Virus record (IMG/VR): IMGVR_UViG_3300008113_008492
Span: 1-60,869 of that record
Direction: 5' to 3' (one strand)
Length of the DNA stretch: 60,869 nucleotides
Origin: a virus
This document shows positions 49,456 to 56,529 of the stretch, one piece after another (position 1 is the first letter of the stretch; each line of letters begins with the position of its first letter). The notes below the pieces were generated by a model, which saw only the letters and a list, made by a program, of their open reading frames with translations, was not told the DNA's origin and made no database searches. A program made the position numbers and the translations under genes.

Positions 49456-49472
49456 TTTCCTTATTATTTTCA
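49456..49472 (+). promoter_or_regulatory. phage promoter-like 17-nt motif
   Basis: Copy TTTCCTTATTATTTTCA, ending 20 nt before the ATG at 49493. Confidence 0.55.
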
Positions 49473-49492
49473 ATTTAAAATAAAAATAAGTT

Positions 49493-49576
49493 ATGAAAGA
49501 AATTAAAACACCATTAATATTATTTATAGTTGGATTCGCTTTATGCTTTTTGGTATTAGAGTGTGCAACTATGTAA
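49493..49576 (+). CDS. 27-residue membrane peptide
   Basis: Short ORF of one hydrophobic helix (PLILFIVGFALCFLVLE) beginning after the promoter motif and an AAGTT box. It may be a small membrane protein. Evidence is spacing only. Confidence 0.4.
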   Translation: MKEIKTPLILFIVGFALCFLVLECATM

Positions 49577-49596
49577 TATAAAATCAAACTAAAGAT

Positions 49597-49806
49597 ATGG
49601 AATTATTAGTATTTTCTCTAGCTATTTTAACAGTAGCTTCAATCATTGGATTGTCAATGATATCATTTTCAGTTGCAATTAAATCATTAGTGAAGATTAA
49701 TGAATTGGAGAGTAAATTAAATTCAATCCAAGGTGCACCACCAAAACAAGACAAAGATTTACATTGTGAATACAGTGGATTACCATCAGTTAAAGCATAC
49801 GAATAA
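49597..49806 (+). CDS. single-helix membrane protein
   Basis: 69 residues with a long N-terminal hydrophobic helix (about 3-30) and a polar tail with a coiled segment (LVKINELESKLNSIQG). No family recognised. It lies 20 nt after the 27-residue ORF. Confidence 0.6.
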   Translation: MELLVFSLAILTVASIIGLSMISFSVAIKSLVKINELESKLNSIQGAPPKQDKDLHCEYSGLPSVKAYE

Positions 49807-49827
49807 ATAAAACAAAATAAAATAAAT

Positions 49828-50037
49828 ATGGCACAGTATTTCACAGTGAAAGCCGTTTTCGAAACAGAAGACAACAAAGGTAAAATTAAAAAACAAACTG
49901 AAGTTTATTTAGTAGACGCAATGTCCGTTACTGAAGCTGAAGCTCGTATTACAGATTATTTATCTGAACGTGGTGAGAATGATTTTGAAGTAAAATCAGC
50001 ATCTAAATCAAATATTGTTTCAGTAATTGAAGCATAA
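49828..50037 (+). CDS. DUF4494-like protein
   Basis: 69 residues. YFTVKAVFETEDNKGKIKKQTEVYLVDAMSVTEAEARITDYL has the strand-loop-strand then VDA-S-TEAEARI pattern of DUF4494, a small family of Bacteroidota and their phages. Function unknown. It is one of the better clues to the host group. Confidence 0.78.
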   Translation: MAQYFTVKAVFETEDNKGKIKKQTEVYLVDAMSVTEAEARITDYLSERGENDFEVKSASKSNIVSVIEA

Positions 50038-50049
50038 TATTTATCAGTA

Positions 50050-50424
50050 ATGAAAGAACAAGACGAATTCGAACCGCTTATAATTAAAGGAGGTAAGTTT
50101 GGCACACCAGGACCTGAATACAGGTTAGAGATTGCTAAGCAAACTGTTAAAGCGGTCGAATTTGCTTGTAATCATAAGATAAAATATGTTATTGCTTGTA
50201 TCATATTATCACCAACAATAGGAGGTATGAATATGGCTACATCATTAGCAATGGATGATACTGATTATTTAGAAAATTTAGATGGTTGTTTACCAACATT
50301 AGAAGAAGCAGAAGAGTATGAATATTGTGCTCGGGTTATAAAGCTAAAAGAATTAGTACCAACAATTAAATTTACTCGTAAAAAACTTAAAAAATCAATT
50401 GTAGATGCAATCACAGACTTATAA
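50050..50424 (+). CDS. hypothetical protein with UVR-like end
   Basis: 124 residues. LEEAEEYEYCARVIKLKELV is close to the UVR-like helix of the protein at 48108, suggesting a shared partner. The N-terminal part has IKGGKFGTPGPEYRLEIAK and no clear domain. Overlaps the next gene by 20 nt. Confidence 0.6.
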   Translation: MKEQDEFEPLIIKGGKFGTPGPEYRLEIAKQTVKAVEFACNHKIKYVIACIILSPTIGGMNMATSLAMDDTDYLENLDGCLPTLEEAEEYEYCARVIKLKELVPTIKFTRKKLKKSIVDAITDL

Positions 50425-50665
50425 ACCACGCGATCCTAAAACTCCACTCGATATTGATATTGATAATATCGCTTATAATGAAACCTACGAGGAGGATCTA
50501 GAATATTACGGGTTAGAAGAAATTATTGACCCATTAAATGAATTAGATGGTGATAAATGGGAAGTCATTTGGGCAGATGAAGATTTATTGGATGACGATG
50601 ATGATTATGAGGAGTTTCCTGAAGATCTATTTGCTGATGAAAATGTAAGCGACTTTGTAGATTAA
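50405..50665 (+). CDS. very acidic hypothetical protein
   Basis: 86 residues, over a third Asp/Glu, especially in the C-terminal half (DEDLLDDDDDYEEFPEDLF). Phage proteins of this charge can mimic DNA and block DNA-binding proteins; nothing here proves it. ATG is inside the upstream gene; a 2-nt gap follows. Confidence 0.6.
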   Translation: MQSQTYKPRDPKTPLDIDIDNIAYNETYEEDLEYYGLEEIIDPLNELDGDKWEVIWADEDLLDDDDDYEEFPEDLFADENVSDFVD

Positions 50666-50667
50666 CT

Positions 50668-50883
50668 ATGACTTACAAAGAAGTTAAACGGGCTCAACGA
50701 CGTATGCTTTTAAAAGCATTAGATGATTTATACATGCAATGTGAGGATGATGATTTATCTACATTAACATTAGAAATAAACTACAACCCATACAATATGG
50801 GGCATAAAATAACAACAACACATCATACAATAGGTTATGCAGAACGATATCCAAACTCCGATAACGGAGAGCCTAATTCGTGA
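50668..50883 (+). CDS. hypothetical protein
   Basis: 71 residues with a helical first half (YKEVKRAQRRMLLKALDDLYMQ) and a polar, possibly extended end. No recognised domain. The next gene overlaps by 47 nt in another frame. Confidence 0.55.
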   Translation: MTYKEVKRAQRRMLLKALDDLYMQCEDDDLSTLTLEINYNPYNMGHKITTTHHTIGYAERYPNSDNGEPNS

Positions 50884-51013
50884 AGTACTTACTTCATACG
50901 ACAAATATAGAGGACAATATAAATTAAATACTCTATTAGTAATGACGCCTGATGAAATTATTAAGCAAATTGCTGAAGACTTGAAACGAGAACATGCTAA
51001 AGATAAAAGATAA
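50837..51013 (+). CDS. 58-residue helical protein
   Basis: Short ORF overlapping both neighbours (47 nt upstream, 20 nt downstream). MQNDIQTPITESLIREVLTSYDKYR followed by helix and a charged end. Coding potential is supported by uninterrupted overlap with the chain of starts. Function unknown. Confidence 0.55.
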   Translation: MQNDIQTPITESLIREVLTSYDKYRGQYKLNTLLVMTPDEIIKQIAEDLKREHAKDKR

Positions 51014-51530
51014 ACACTTCGAACCACTAATACCCAAACAGAAGCTAAATGCTATGATTAAAGCATTAGCAATGGAAATCATACATGATCAAAATTACAA
51101 TCCAGTATTAGTTATAGTATTAAAGGGAGCAGGTATATTTGGAGCACATTTAGCTGAACAATTATATCCATTAAGCCCCGAATTAGAATTCGTTAGATTG
51201 TCATCATATGAAGGTATCGAATCTACAGGTGCTGTAAAACAAGTTCTTGGAATATCCCGCGACCTCTATAAACGTAATATAATTATAGTCGAGGACATTG
51301 TTGAGACAGGCTTAACAATGGTTGAATTAAAAGACTATCTAATTAATGAGAAGCAAGTTAACAGCGTTAAAATATGTTCTTTATTTACACGCCCCAAAAA
51401 TTACAAGACTAATGTGGTTGTTGATTACGTAGGAATGGAATTAACTAATGATGAGTTCATTATTGGATTTGGATTAGACTACGATGAACAAGGACGCTGT
51501 TTAGACGAAATATATAAATTAGTCGATTAA
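50994..51530 (+). CDS. phosphoribosyltransferase (HPRT-like)
   Basis: 178 residues. LVIVLKGAGIFGAHLAEQL is the first loop, SSYEGIESTGAVKQV the flexible loop, and IIIVEDIVETGLTM near 97-110 the PRPP-binding motif. The ending FIIGFGLDYDEQGR is typical of hypoxanthine/guanine phosphoribosyltransferases. It would salvage purine bases from degraded host DNA. One-base overlap with the next gene. Confidence 0.88.
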   Translation: MLKIKDKHFEPLIPKQKLNAMIKALAMEIIHDQNYNPVLVIVLKGAGIFGAHLAEQLYPLSPELEFVRLSSYEGIESTGAVKQVLGISRDLYKRNIIIVEDIVETGLTMVELKDYLINEKQVNSVKICSLFTRPKNYKTNVVVDYVGMELTNDEFIIGFGLDYDEQGRCLDEIYKLVD

Positions 51531-52528
51531 TGAAAATATTATATGCCTTTAATGGCACTGGTTACGGTCATGCTTCACGTGCAATGTCAATATTACCCAT
51601 TCTAAAACACTACGATGTAGATATTTTAGTATCAGGTGAAATGAATCCAATCAATATTGGACATCAAATTAAATATCGTTTTAAAGGGTTTACATTCGCT
51701 TATGATAATGGTAAATTAGATTATTGGAAGACATTTAAACAACTAAATATAATCCAATTCATTAAAGATATATTATCATTAAATGTTGAGCAATATGACT
51801 TAATTATATCGGATTTTGAACCAATATCAGCATATGCTGCTAAATTACGAGGCGTTAAATCACTATCATTATCTCATCATGCCGCATTTCTATCTAAAAA
51901 TACTCCACGACCATCTAAAATAGATAAAGTTGCTGAATGGATATTAAAGAATTATGCTCCATGTGAGTATAATATTGGATTCCATTTTAAACGATATGAT
52001 GACTTCATATTACCACCTCATATTAGAAGTGTTATACGTAATAGTAAAGAAAATACAACTAAACAAGACTACATATTAGTATACCTATCAGCATATAACC
52101 CATATGATTTAGTTAAAGCATTTGGTAAATACACCGACTATAAATTTATCATAATTTCACCTGAGATAAAAGCCACAGTACATCCAACACTAAACACAAC
52201 AATACAACCTGCTGATCCTATTAAATTTATGGATTTACTTATAAATTGTAGTGGTGTTATTACTGGAGGTGGGTTTGAAACTGTAGCTGAAGCATTATAT
52301 TTAAATAAACGAGTATTAACGATTCCAATTAAAGGACAATACGAGCAGGAATGTAATGCAACTGCAGCAAGTGGTATCCATAATGGATATAAAGGTATAT
52401 TAGCACCTATATATTTAAGATGGTTTTTAGAAAGAACAAAACTGCCAGATGCTGATTTTGATTTTAAAATATCAACCGACGAAGAAGTACTACAAGCAAT
52501 AGAACATATATTATATGATCAAGTATAA
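51530..52528 (+). CDS. glycosyltransferase of the MJ1255/UDP-GT (GT28-like) type
   Basis: 332 residues. ILYAFNGTGYGHASRAMSILPIL is a GT-B glycine-rich start with the G-x-GH-x-SR motif. DLIISDFEPISAYAAKLRG follows, and LINCSGVITGGGFETVAEALYLNKRVLTIPIKGQYEQECNA is the donor-binding half. In Bacteroidota genomes this family often sits next to an LpxH-like phosphoesterase, as here. The host pair thus seems to have been captured together. Confidence 0.82.
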   Translation: MKILYAFNGTGYGHASRAMSILPILKHYDVDILVSGEMNPINIGHQIKYRFKGFTFAYDNGKLDYWKTFKQLNIIQFIKDILSLNVEQYDLIISDFEPISAYAAKLRGVKSLSLSHHAAFLSKNTPRPSKIDKVAEWILKNYAPCEYNIGFHFKRYDDFILPPHIRSVIRNSKENTTKQDYILVYLSAYNPYDLVKAFGKYTDYKFIIISPEIKATVHPTLNTTIQPADPIKFMDLLINCSGVITGGGFETVAEALYLNKRVLTIPIKGQYEQECNATAASGIHNGYKGILAPIYLRWFLERTKLPDADFDFKISTDEEVLQAIEHILYDQV

Positions 52529-53193
52529 AACAATTATAGTATCTGATATCCATTTAGGAACTAAAGATAGCCAGGCTAAAGAATTTATTAAGTTCTTAGA
52601 CGAATATCCAACTGAACAACTGATACTAAATGGTGATATAGTTGATGGATGGGCCTTGCAGCGTGGATCAAAATGGAAAAAACAACATACTAAAGTTATA
52701 CTTAAGTTACTTGAATTATCTAAGAAAACAGACATTATTTGGATTAGAGGTAATCACGATGAGTTTCTATCTGATTTCTTCATGATTAAAATGTCTAATA
52801 TTACAATGTGTGAAGAATATATACTTGGGATTAAACGTAAGAAATATTTGGTATTTCATGGAGATGTATTAGATGTATTTTCATCAACGTGGAAATGGGT
52901 AGCTAAAATTGGATCCGTTGGGTACGATTTAGCATTAGCTTTAAATACAACATATAATAGAATTAGAGCATCATTTGGATTACCATATTACTCAATCAGT
53001 AAACAAATTAAAGCTAAAGTAAAACAAGCAGTAGCATTTATAGCTGATTTTGAAGAAAATGCAGCTAAATTAGCTAAACAACATAAATGTAGTGGTGTTT
53101 GGAATCCATTATTTAAATTCAGGTGATTGGGTTGAATCTAAAACAGCTATACTAATAGACAAAGACGATAATATTAAAACATTCGGATTTTAA
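52515..53193 (+). pseudogene. LpxH-like metallophosphoesterase, disrupted
   Basis: The first 195 residues (frame from 52515, stop at 53126) match the UDP-2,3-diacylglucosamine-pyrophosphatase-like family: VSDIHLGTKDSQ, NGDIVDGW, GNHDEF, HGDVLDV, FIADFEENAAKLAKQHKCSGV. Then the frame changes: after GV the family C-terminus continues in another frame as GIHYLNSGDWVESKTAI to a stop at 53191-53193. The piece between, which should hold the CGHxH metal site, is missing (about 14-15 residues, not a multiple of 3 in bases). The encoded protein therefore lacks an essential metal ligand. Real deletion or assembly error. Confidence 0.75.
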
Positions 53194-53196
53194 AAT

Positions 53197-53213
53197 TTTC
53201 TCAATTATATTCA
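53197..53213 (+). promoter_or_regulatory. phage promoter-like 17-nt motif
   Basis: Copy TTTCTCAATTATATTCA, ending 22 nt before the ATG at 53236. Confidence 0.5.
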
Positions 53214-53235
53214 TATCGTACTTAAAAATAAGACG

Positions 53236-53307
53236 ATGGACGAAATTTATATTGAAGCAGTTTTAAATGGTTTTTATCCATTCCCCGAATTTGAAGATGA
53301 GCCTTAG
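53236..53307 (+). CDS. possible 23-residue peptide
   Basis: A short ORF (MDEIYIEAVLNGFYPFPEF...) follows a promoter motif, and its stop codon lies in the stem of a terminator. It looks like a tiny monocistronic unit. Evidence is positional. Confidence 0.35.
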   Translation: MDEIYIEAVLNGFYPFPEFEDEP

Positions 53308-53318
53308 GAAACTAAGGC
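53301..53318 (+). terminator. rho-independent terminator, GAAA tetraloop
   Basis: GCCTTAG-GAAA-CTAAGGC, 7-bp stem with a GNRA loop, followed by TTTC of the next promoter motif. Confidence 0.75.
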
Positions 53319-53335
53319 TTTCTTAATTAACTTTA
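53319..53335 (+). promoter_or_regulatory. phage promoter-like 17-nt motif
   Basis: Copy TTTCTTAATTAACTTTA directly after the terminator, 34 nt before the lysozyme ATG at 53370. Confidence 0.6.
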
Positions 53336-53369
53336 GATTATAAGTTTAACAATTTAACCAACATTACTT

Positions 53370-53990
53370 ATGAAGAAAATAGTCATAACGGCTATGCTAG
53401 CCGCATTGTGGGTAGGTTATAACGACAAACACAAACCCAAAGTCGAACCCCCAATTATCGAAGCAGTAGACACATCAGACGACAAACTCTACAACACCGC
53501 TGCTTTATTTATCAAATCAGAAGAATCATTAAAATTAAAACCGTATAAATGCCCAGGCGGTAAATGGACCATTGGGTGGGGTCACGTCATGACCCGAAAG
53601 GAACGTCGTTTATATCGTAACGGCATTTCAGTTAAGCAAGCAGATGAATTATTTGATAAAGATTATGCTAAATTCATTAAAGACGTTAAACGTCGTTTTC
53701 CAGAATTAAAATCACGTAAAAAGATTATATTAACATCAATGATCGCTTTCAATATTGGAATGCGTTTTACCACTGATGGATTAGGCAAAGCAATTAAGCG
53801 TGGACGCGATATTGAACCATACCTATCCCAATATAAATTAGCAGGTGGACGTGTTCGTAAAGGATTAGTACGCAGACGTAAAGCTGAATTAGTATTATGG
53901 AATTCATCACGTGGTGAATTTATAGCCGCTGCTGATGATTATAAAGAATTAGTCGCTAAACGAATTAGCGAAGCCTACAGATCGATTTAA
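53370..53990 (+). CDS. T4-type lysozyme (GH24) with N-terminal signal-anchor
   Basis: 206 residues. An N-terminal hydrophobic stretch (VITAMLAALWVGY, about 5-17) precedes a linker and then the lysozyme domain: SEESLKLKPYKCPGGKWTIGWGH, with catalytic Glu52 and the TIGWGH motif near 67-72, then ILTSMIAFNIG and LVRRRKAELVLW. GH24 enzymes cut peptidoglycan. The weak N-terminal helix could be a signal-anchor, allowing holin-independent release. A second lysin (GH19) is at 15838. Confidence 0.9.
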   Translation: MKKIVITAMLAALWVGYNDKHKPKVEPPIIEAVDTSDDKLYNTAALFIKSEESLKLKPYKCPGGKWTIGWGHVMTRKERRLYRNGISVKQADELFDKDYAKFIKDVKRRFPELKSRKKIILTSMIAFNIGMRFTTDGLGKAIKRGRDIEPYLSQYKLAGGRVRKGLVRRRKAELVLWNSSRGEFIAAADDYKELVAKRISEAYRSI

Positions 53991-53992
53991 AT

Positions 53993-54009
53993 TTTCTTAA
54001 TTATATTTA
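53993..54009 (+). promoter_or_regulatory. phage promoter-like 17-nt motif
   Basis: Copy TTTCTTAATTATATTTA, starting 3 nt after the lysozyme stop and ending 38 nt before the ATG at 54048. Confidence 0.6.
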
Positions 54010-54047
54010 CCTTATAAAATAAATTTTCAATTTAAAAAACAAACAAA

Positions 54048-54269
54048 ATGGAGAGTACAAACAAGAAAACAACACGTGATTACAAAGAGATGCTTTTACT
54101 TAAAGGTATCGGCTCTGAATTAGAAAAAATGGCATACCCTAAAGTAACAAACTTGAGAGCAATGTTAGAAACATTAGGATACACAATCGTACCTTATACT
54201 TATTCAAAACCAATCAATCCAGCAAGGGATGAAGATATGGCTGAAGAAGAAACTACTTATAAATTCTAG
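54048..54269 (+). CDS. hypothetical protein
   Basis: 73 residues with a charged start, a helix (YKEMLLLKGIGSELEKM) and LRAMLETLGYTIVPYTYS in the middle. No family recognised. It is a single-gene unit between a promoter motif and a terminator that overlaps its stop codon. Confidence 0.65.
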   Translation: MESTNKKTTRDYKEMLLLKGIGSELEKMAYPKVTNLRAMLETLGYTIVPYTYSKPINPARDEDMAEEETTYKF

Positions 54270-54283
54270 GAAAGCGAGAATTT
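54261..54283 (+). terminator. terminator hairpin fused to promoter
   Basis: AAATTCT...AGAATTT (7 bp, 9-nt loop) ending in the TTT of the next promoter motif. Confidence 0.5.
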
Positions 54284-54297
54284 CCTTATTATCTTTA
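54281..54297 (+). promoter_or_regulatory. phage promoter-like 17-nt motif
   Basis: Copy TTTCCTTATTATCTTTA, ending 28 nt before the ATG at 54326. Confidence 0.6.
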
Positions 54298-54325
54298 ATT
54301 TGTAAAACAAATAAATAAACATAAG

Positions 54326-55129
54326 ATGAATATTTTATCAAACGAGCAGATCCAAGCGATCGCACCCGCAGTTATGTCAACCGAGCACAAGGCCGGTTTA
54401 TCAGATCACTACACTCAGATTCCTACTATTCAGGTAGTTGAAGACATGAGGAAATTAGGATGGGAACCAGTTCAAGCAATTGGTGTTAAGGCCCGTAAGG
54501 GTGGTAATTCAGCAATTAAAAAGCACTTAGTTAAATTCCGTAATGAGGGTGTGTATATGGCTGATGCAGATGGTAATGTTGATTCATATATTGAAATTTT
54601 ATTAACCAATTCACATGATGGATCGTCTACATTCCGATTTGAGGTAGGTATTTTCCGTTTAGTATGTTCGAATGGTTTAGTTATTAAAGACCAAGATATG
54701 GGTACGTTAAAGATTCGTCATCAAGGTTATGATTTTGAAGCATTACGTTCATTAATTCATACAATGGTTGAAAAATTACCTGATGTAGTGGGTCGTATTA
54801 ATAAATTCAACGATGTAACTATTTCAGATGACATGGCTAATGCGTTTGCAGCTAAAGCAGCTCAATTGCGTTTTGGAGATAATTTGAAAGAAATTAATAC
54901 CGATCAATTACTATTAGTTGAACGTAAAGAAGATGCTGGTATGTCAATGTGGGCAATTCTGAACCGCGTTCAGGAGAAGTTAGTGGGTGGTGGATTTAAT
55001 TACCAAAATGAAAAAGGCAAAACACGTAAAGCAAGAGCGTTAAAGAACTTCACACAGAACATCGAATTCAATTCCGAATTATGGGAGTTAGCCGATCAGT
55101 ATGTAAGCGAATACGCTGAAGTAGCTTAA
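54326..55129 (+). CDS. DUF932-like phage protein
   Basis: 267 residues with the layout of DUF932: an N-terminal domain ending YTQIPTIQVVEDMRKLGWEPVQAI, a beta-rich core with HLVKFRN and EILLTNSHDGSSTFRFEVGIFRLVCSNGLVI, and a helical C-terminus. The SHDG...G-FR-VCSNG segment is the family's best landmark. DUF932 occurs in plasmids and phages with no settled function. A terminator-promoter unit follows. Confidence 0.85.
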   Translation: MNILSNEQIQAIAPAVMSTEHKAGLSDHYTQIPTIQVVEDMRKLGWEPVQAIGVKARKGGNSAIKKHLVKFRNEGVYMADADGNVDSYIEILLTNSHDGSSTFRFEVGIFRLVCSNGLVIKDQDMGTLKIRHQGYDFEALRSLIHTMVEKLPDVVGRINKFNDVTISDDMANAFAAKAAQLRFGDNLKEINTDQLLLVERKEDAGMSMWAILNRVQEKLVGGGFNYQNEKGKTRKARALKNFTQNIEFNSELWELADQYVSEYAEVA

Positions 55130-55132
55130 TAG

Positions 55133-55153
55133 AAAGGGGGCTTCGACCCCTTT
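55133..55153 (+). terminator. rho-independent terminator fused to promoter
   Basis: AAAGGGG-GCTTCGA-CCCCTTT, 7-bp stem. The following TTTCT starts the promoter motif. Confidence 0.75.
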
Positions 55154-55168
55154 TCTTTATTATTTTTA
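55152..55168 (+). promoter_or_regulatory. phage promoter-like 17-nt motif
   Basis: Copy TTTCTTTATTATTTTTA, ending 19 nt before the ATG at 55188. Confidence 0.6.
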
Positions 55169-55187
55169 GAATATAAAAACAAACATT

Positions 55188-55367
55188 ATGACAGCTAAAA
55201 AGGATATCTTTAATATTCAATCTACTCCTATAGGATGGGATGATCATATTGATAAAGAATTAAAAGCGTATTATACTCGCCAAAAACAAGAATATATGCG
55301 CAAGTATAATTTAACTGAATTAAAGCAGAATAAATCAAAAACATCGTTTGAAGTATGGAATTCTTAG
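55188..55367 (+). CDS. 59-residue hypothetical protein
   Basis: MTAKKDIFNIQSTPIGWDDH followed by a Lys/Tyr/Arg-rich helix. No domain recognised. It has a promoter motif upstream and overlaps the next ORF by 13 nt. Confidence 0.6.
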   Translation: MTAKKDIFNIQSTPIGWDDHIDKELKAYYTRQKQEYMRKYNLTELKQNKSKTSFEVWNS

Positions 55368-55513
55368 CATTGTTTGGATTTATTGTATTATTAGCATCAC
55401 CATTTATTTGGTTATGGATACGTGGATTTGACTACATGGATAAGAACCACCCTGATTATACAGGTAATGACTTGTTCGGATTAGATGACGACGATAAAAC
55501 ACAAATAGGATGA
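55355..55513 (+). CDS. 52-residue membrane protein
   Basis: Short ORF with an N-terminal helix (FLALFGFIVLLASPFIWLWI) and an acidic tail (FGLDDDDKTQ). It overlaps both neighbours. Function unknown. Confidence 0.55.
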   Translation: MEFLALFGFIVLLASPFIWLWIRGFDYMDKNHPDYTGNDLFGLDDDDKTQIG

Positions 55514-55665
55514 TAATCGAATTTAAAAAACAAGTAAATGTATTCGAATTAATCCCAGCTATTACTTATTATAATGGGTGGGGAGAATACAATAGAGGGA
55601 CATTAACTATAGGATGGTTAAAATGGGCTGCTGTAATAAGATATAAACAGAAACATGAAAATTAA
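55510..55665 (+). CDS. 51-residue hypothetical protein
   Basis: ATGA overlap with the previous stop, and an 11-nt overlap with the phosphoesterase gene. It contains ITYYNGWGEYNRGTLTIGWLKW, a Trp/Tyr-rich strand region. No family recognised. Confidence 0.55.
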   Translation: MIIEFKKQVNVFELIPAITYYNGWGEYNRGTLTIGWLKWAAVIRYKQKHEN

Positions 55666-56290
55666 ATTAGAACCAACCCAACAATTGTACTTTACTTCAG
55701 ATACACACTATATGCATACAAACATATGTCGTGGTACTACAAGGTGGAGTAATGCTGATGGATTTACTCGTGATTTTGATACATTAGATCAAATGAATAA
55801 TAGAATTGTAAATGGAATTAATTCAGTAGTTGGGCAAGACGATATATTATTTCACTTAGGTGATTGGTCGTTTGGTGGGTTTGAAATGATTGAACAATTT
55901 CGTAATCGTATTAATTGTAGAAACATACATATCATTTTAGGTAATCATGATCATCACATCGAACGCGATCGTGAAGGTATTAGAGGATTATTTACTTCAG
56001 TTAATCAGTACTTAGAGTTAGAAGTTAAAGGTAAAGATTGGGAACAAAACTATGTTTTGATGCATTACCCAATTATATCTTGGAATAAAATGAATGATGG
56101 TGTAATACATTTACACGGACACGTCCATTTATCTGCTGATCGCCGCATTGGTAAAGGTAAAACAATGGATGTAGGCGTAGATGGAAATGGATTAAATCCA
56201 CTACACACATCAGACATTAAACGATTAATGGGTAATCAACCGATTAAATCAGGATTTGAATTTGATCATCACATAAAACGATTTGTATAA
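55655..56290 (+). CDS. calcineurin-like metallophosphoesterase
   Basis: 211 residues with all metal-binding blocks in order: YFTSDTHYMHTN (D-x-H), DILFHLGDWSFGG (GD), IILGNHDHHIE (GNHD), YVLMHYPI (His) and IHLHGHVHL (GHxH). Phage copies of this type are widespread; the substrate may be a nucleotide or phospho-RNA. Unlike the LpxH-like gene at 52515 it is intact. One-base overlap with the next gene. Confidence 0.88.
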   Translation: MKIKLEPTQQLYFTSDTHYMHTNICRGTTRWSNADGFTRDFDTLDQMNNRIVNGINSVVGQDDILFHLGDWSFGGFEMIEQFRNRINCRNIHIILGNHDHHIERDREGIRGLFTSVNQYLELEVKGKDWEQNYVLMHYPIISWNKMNDGVIHLHGHVHLSADRRIGKGKTMDVGVDGNGLNPLHTSDIKRLMGNQPIKSGFEFDHHIKRFV

Positions 56291-56529
56291 TGAAAAAATT
56301 ATTAATATTAGGAACATTATTATTAAGCAGTTGTTCAGCTTATCGTGTTAGGGTAAATGAAACCGAATCCCAAACATATTATACTCCGTCTAAACGAGTT
56401 GGACTACATTGGGTAGAACATTATGCTTCATTTCAAACACAAAAATTAGCTGAATGGCAAATCCAAAATTGGAAAGCTGATAAAGCATTTGAAAAACGTA
56501 ATAAGTCACAGTACATTTATATTAAATAA
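56290..56529 (+). CDS. small lipoprotein
   Basis: 79 residues with a lipoprotein signal and lipobox LLSSC (lipidated Cys near 15). The mature part is Tyr/Trp/Lys-rich. It overlaps both neighbours by one base, an odd place for an exported protein between a phosphoesterase and an ATPase. Confidence 0.7.
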   Translation: MKKLLILGTLLLSSCSAYRVRVNETESQTYYTPSKRVGLHWVEHYASFQTQKLAEWQIQNWKADKAFEKRNKSQYIYIK

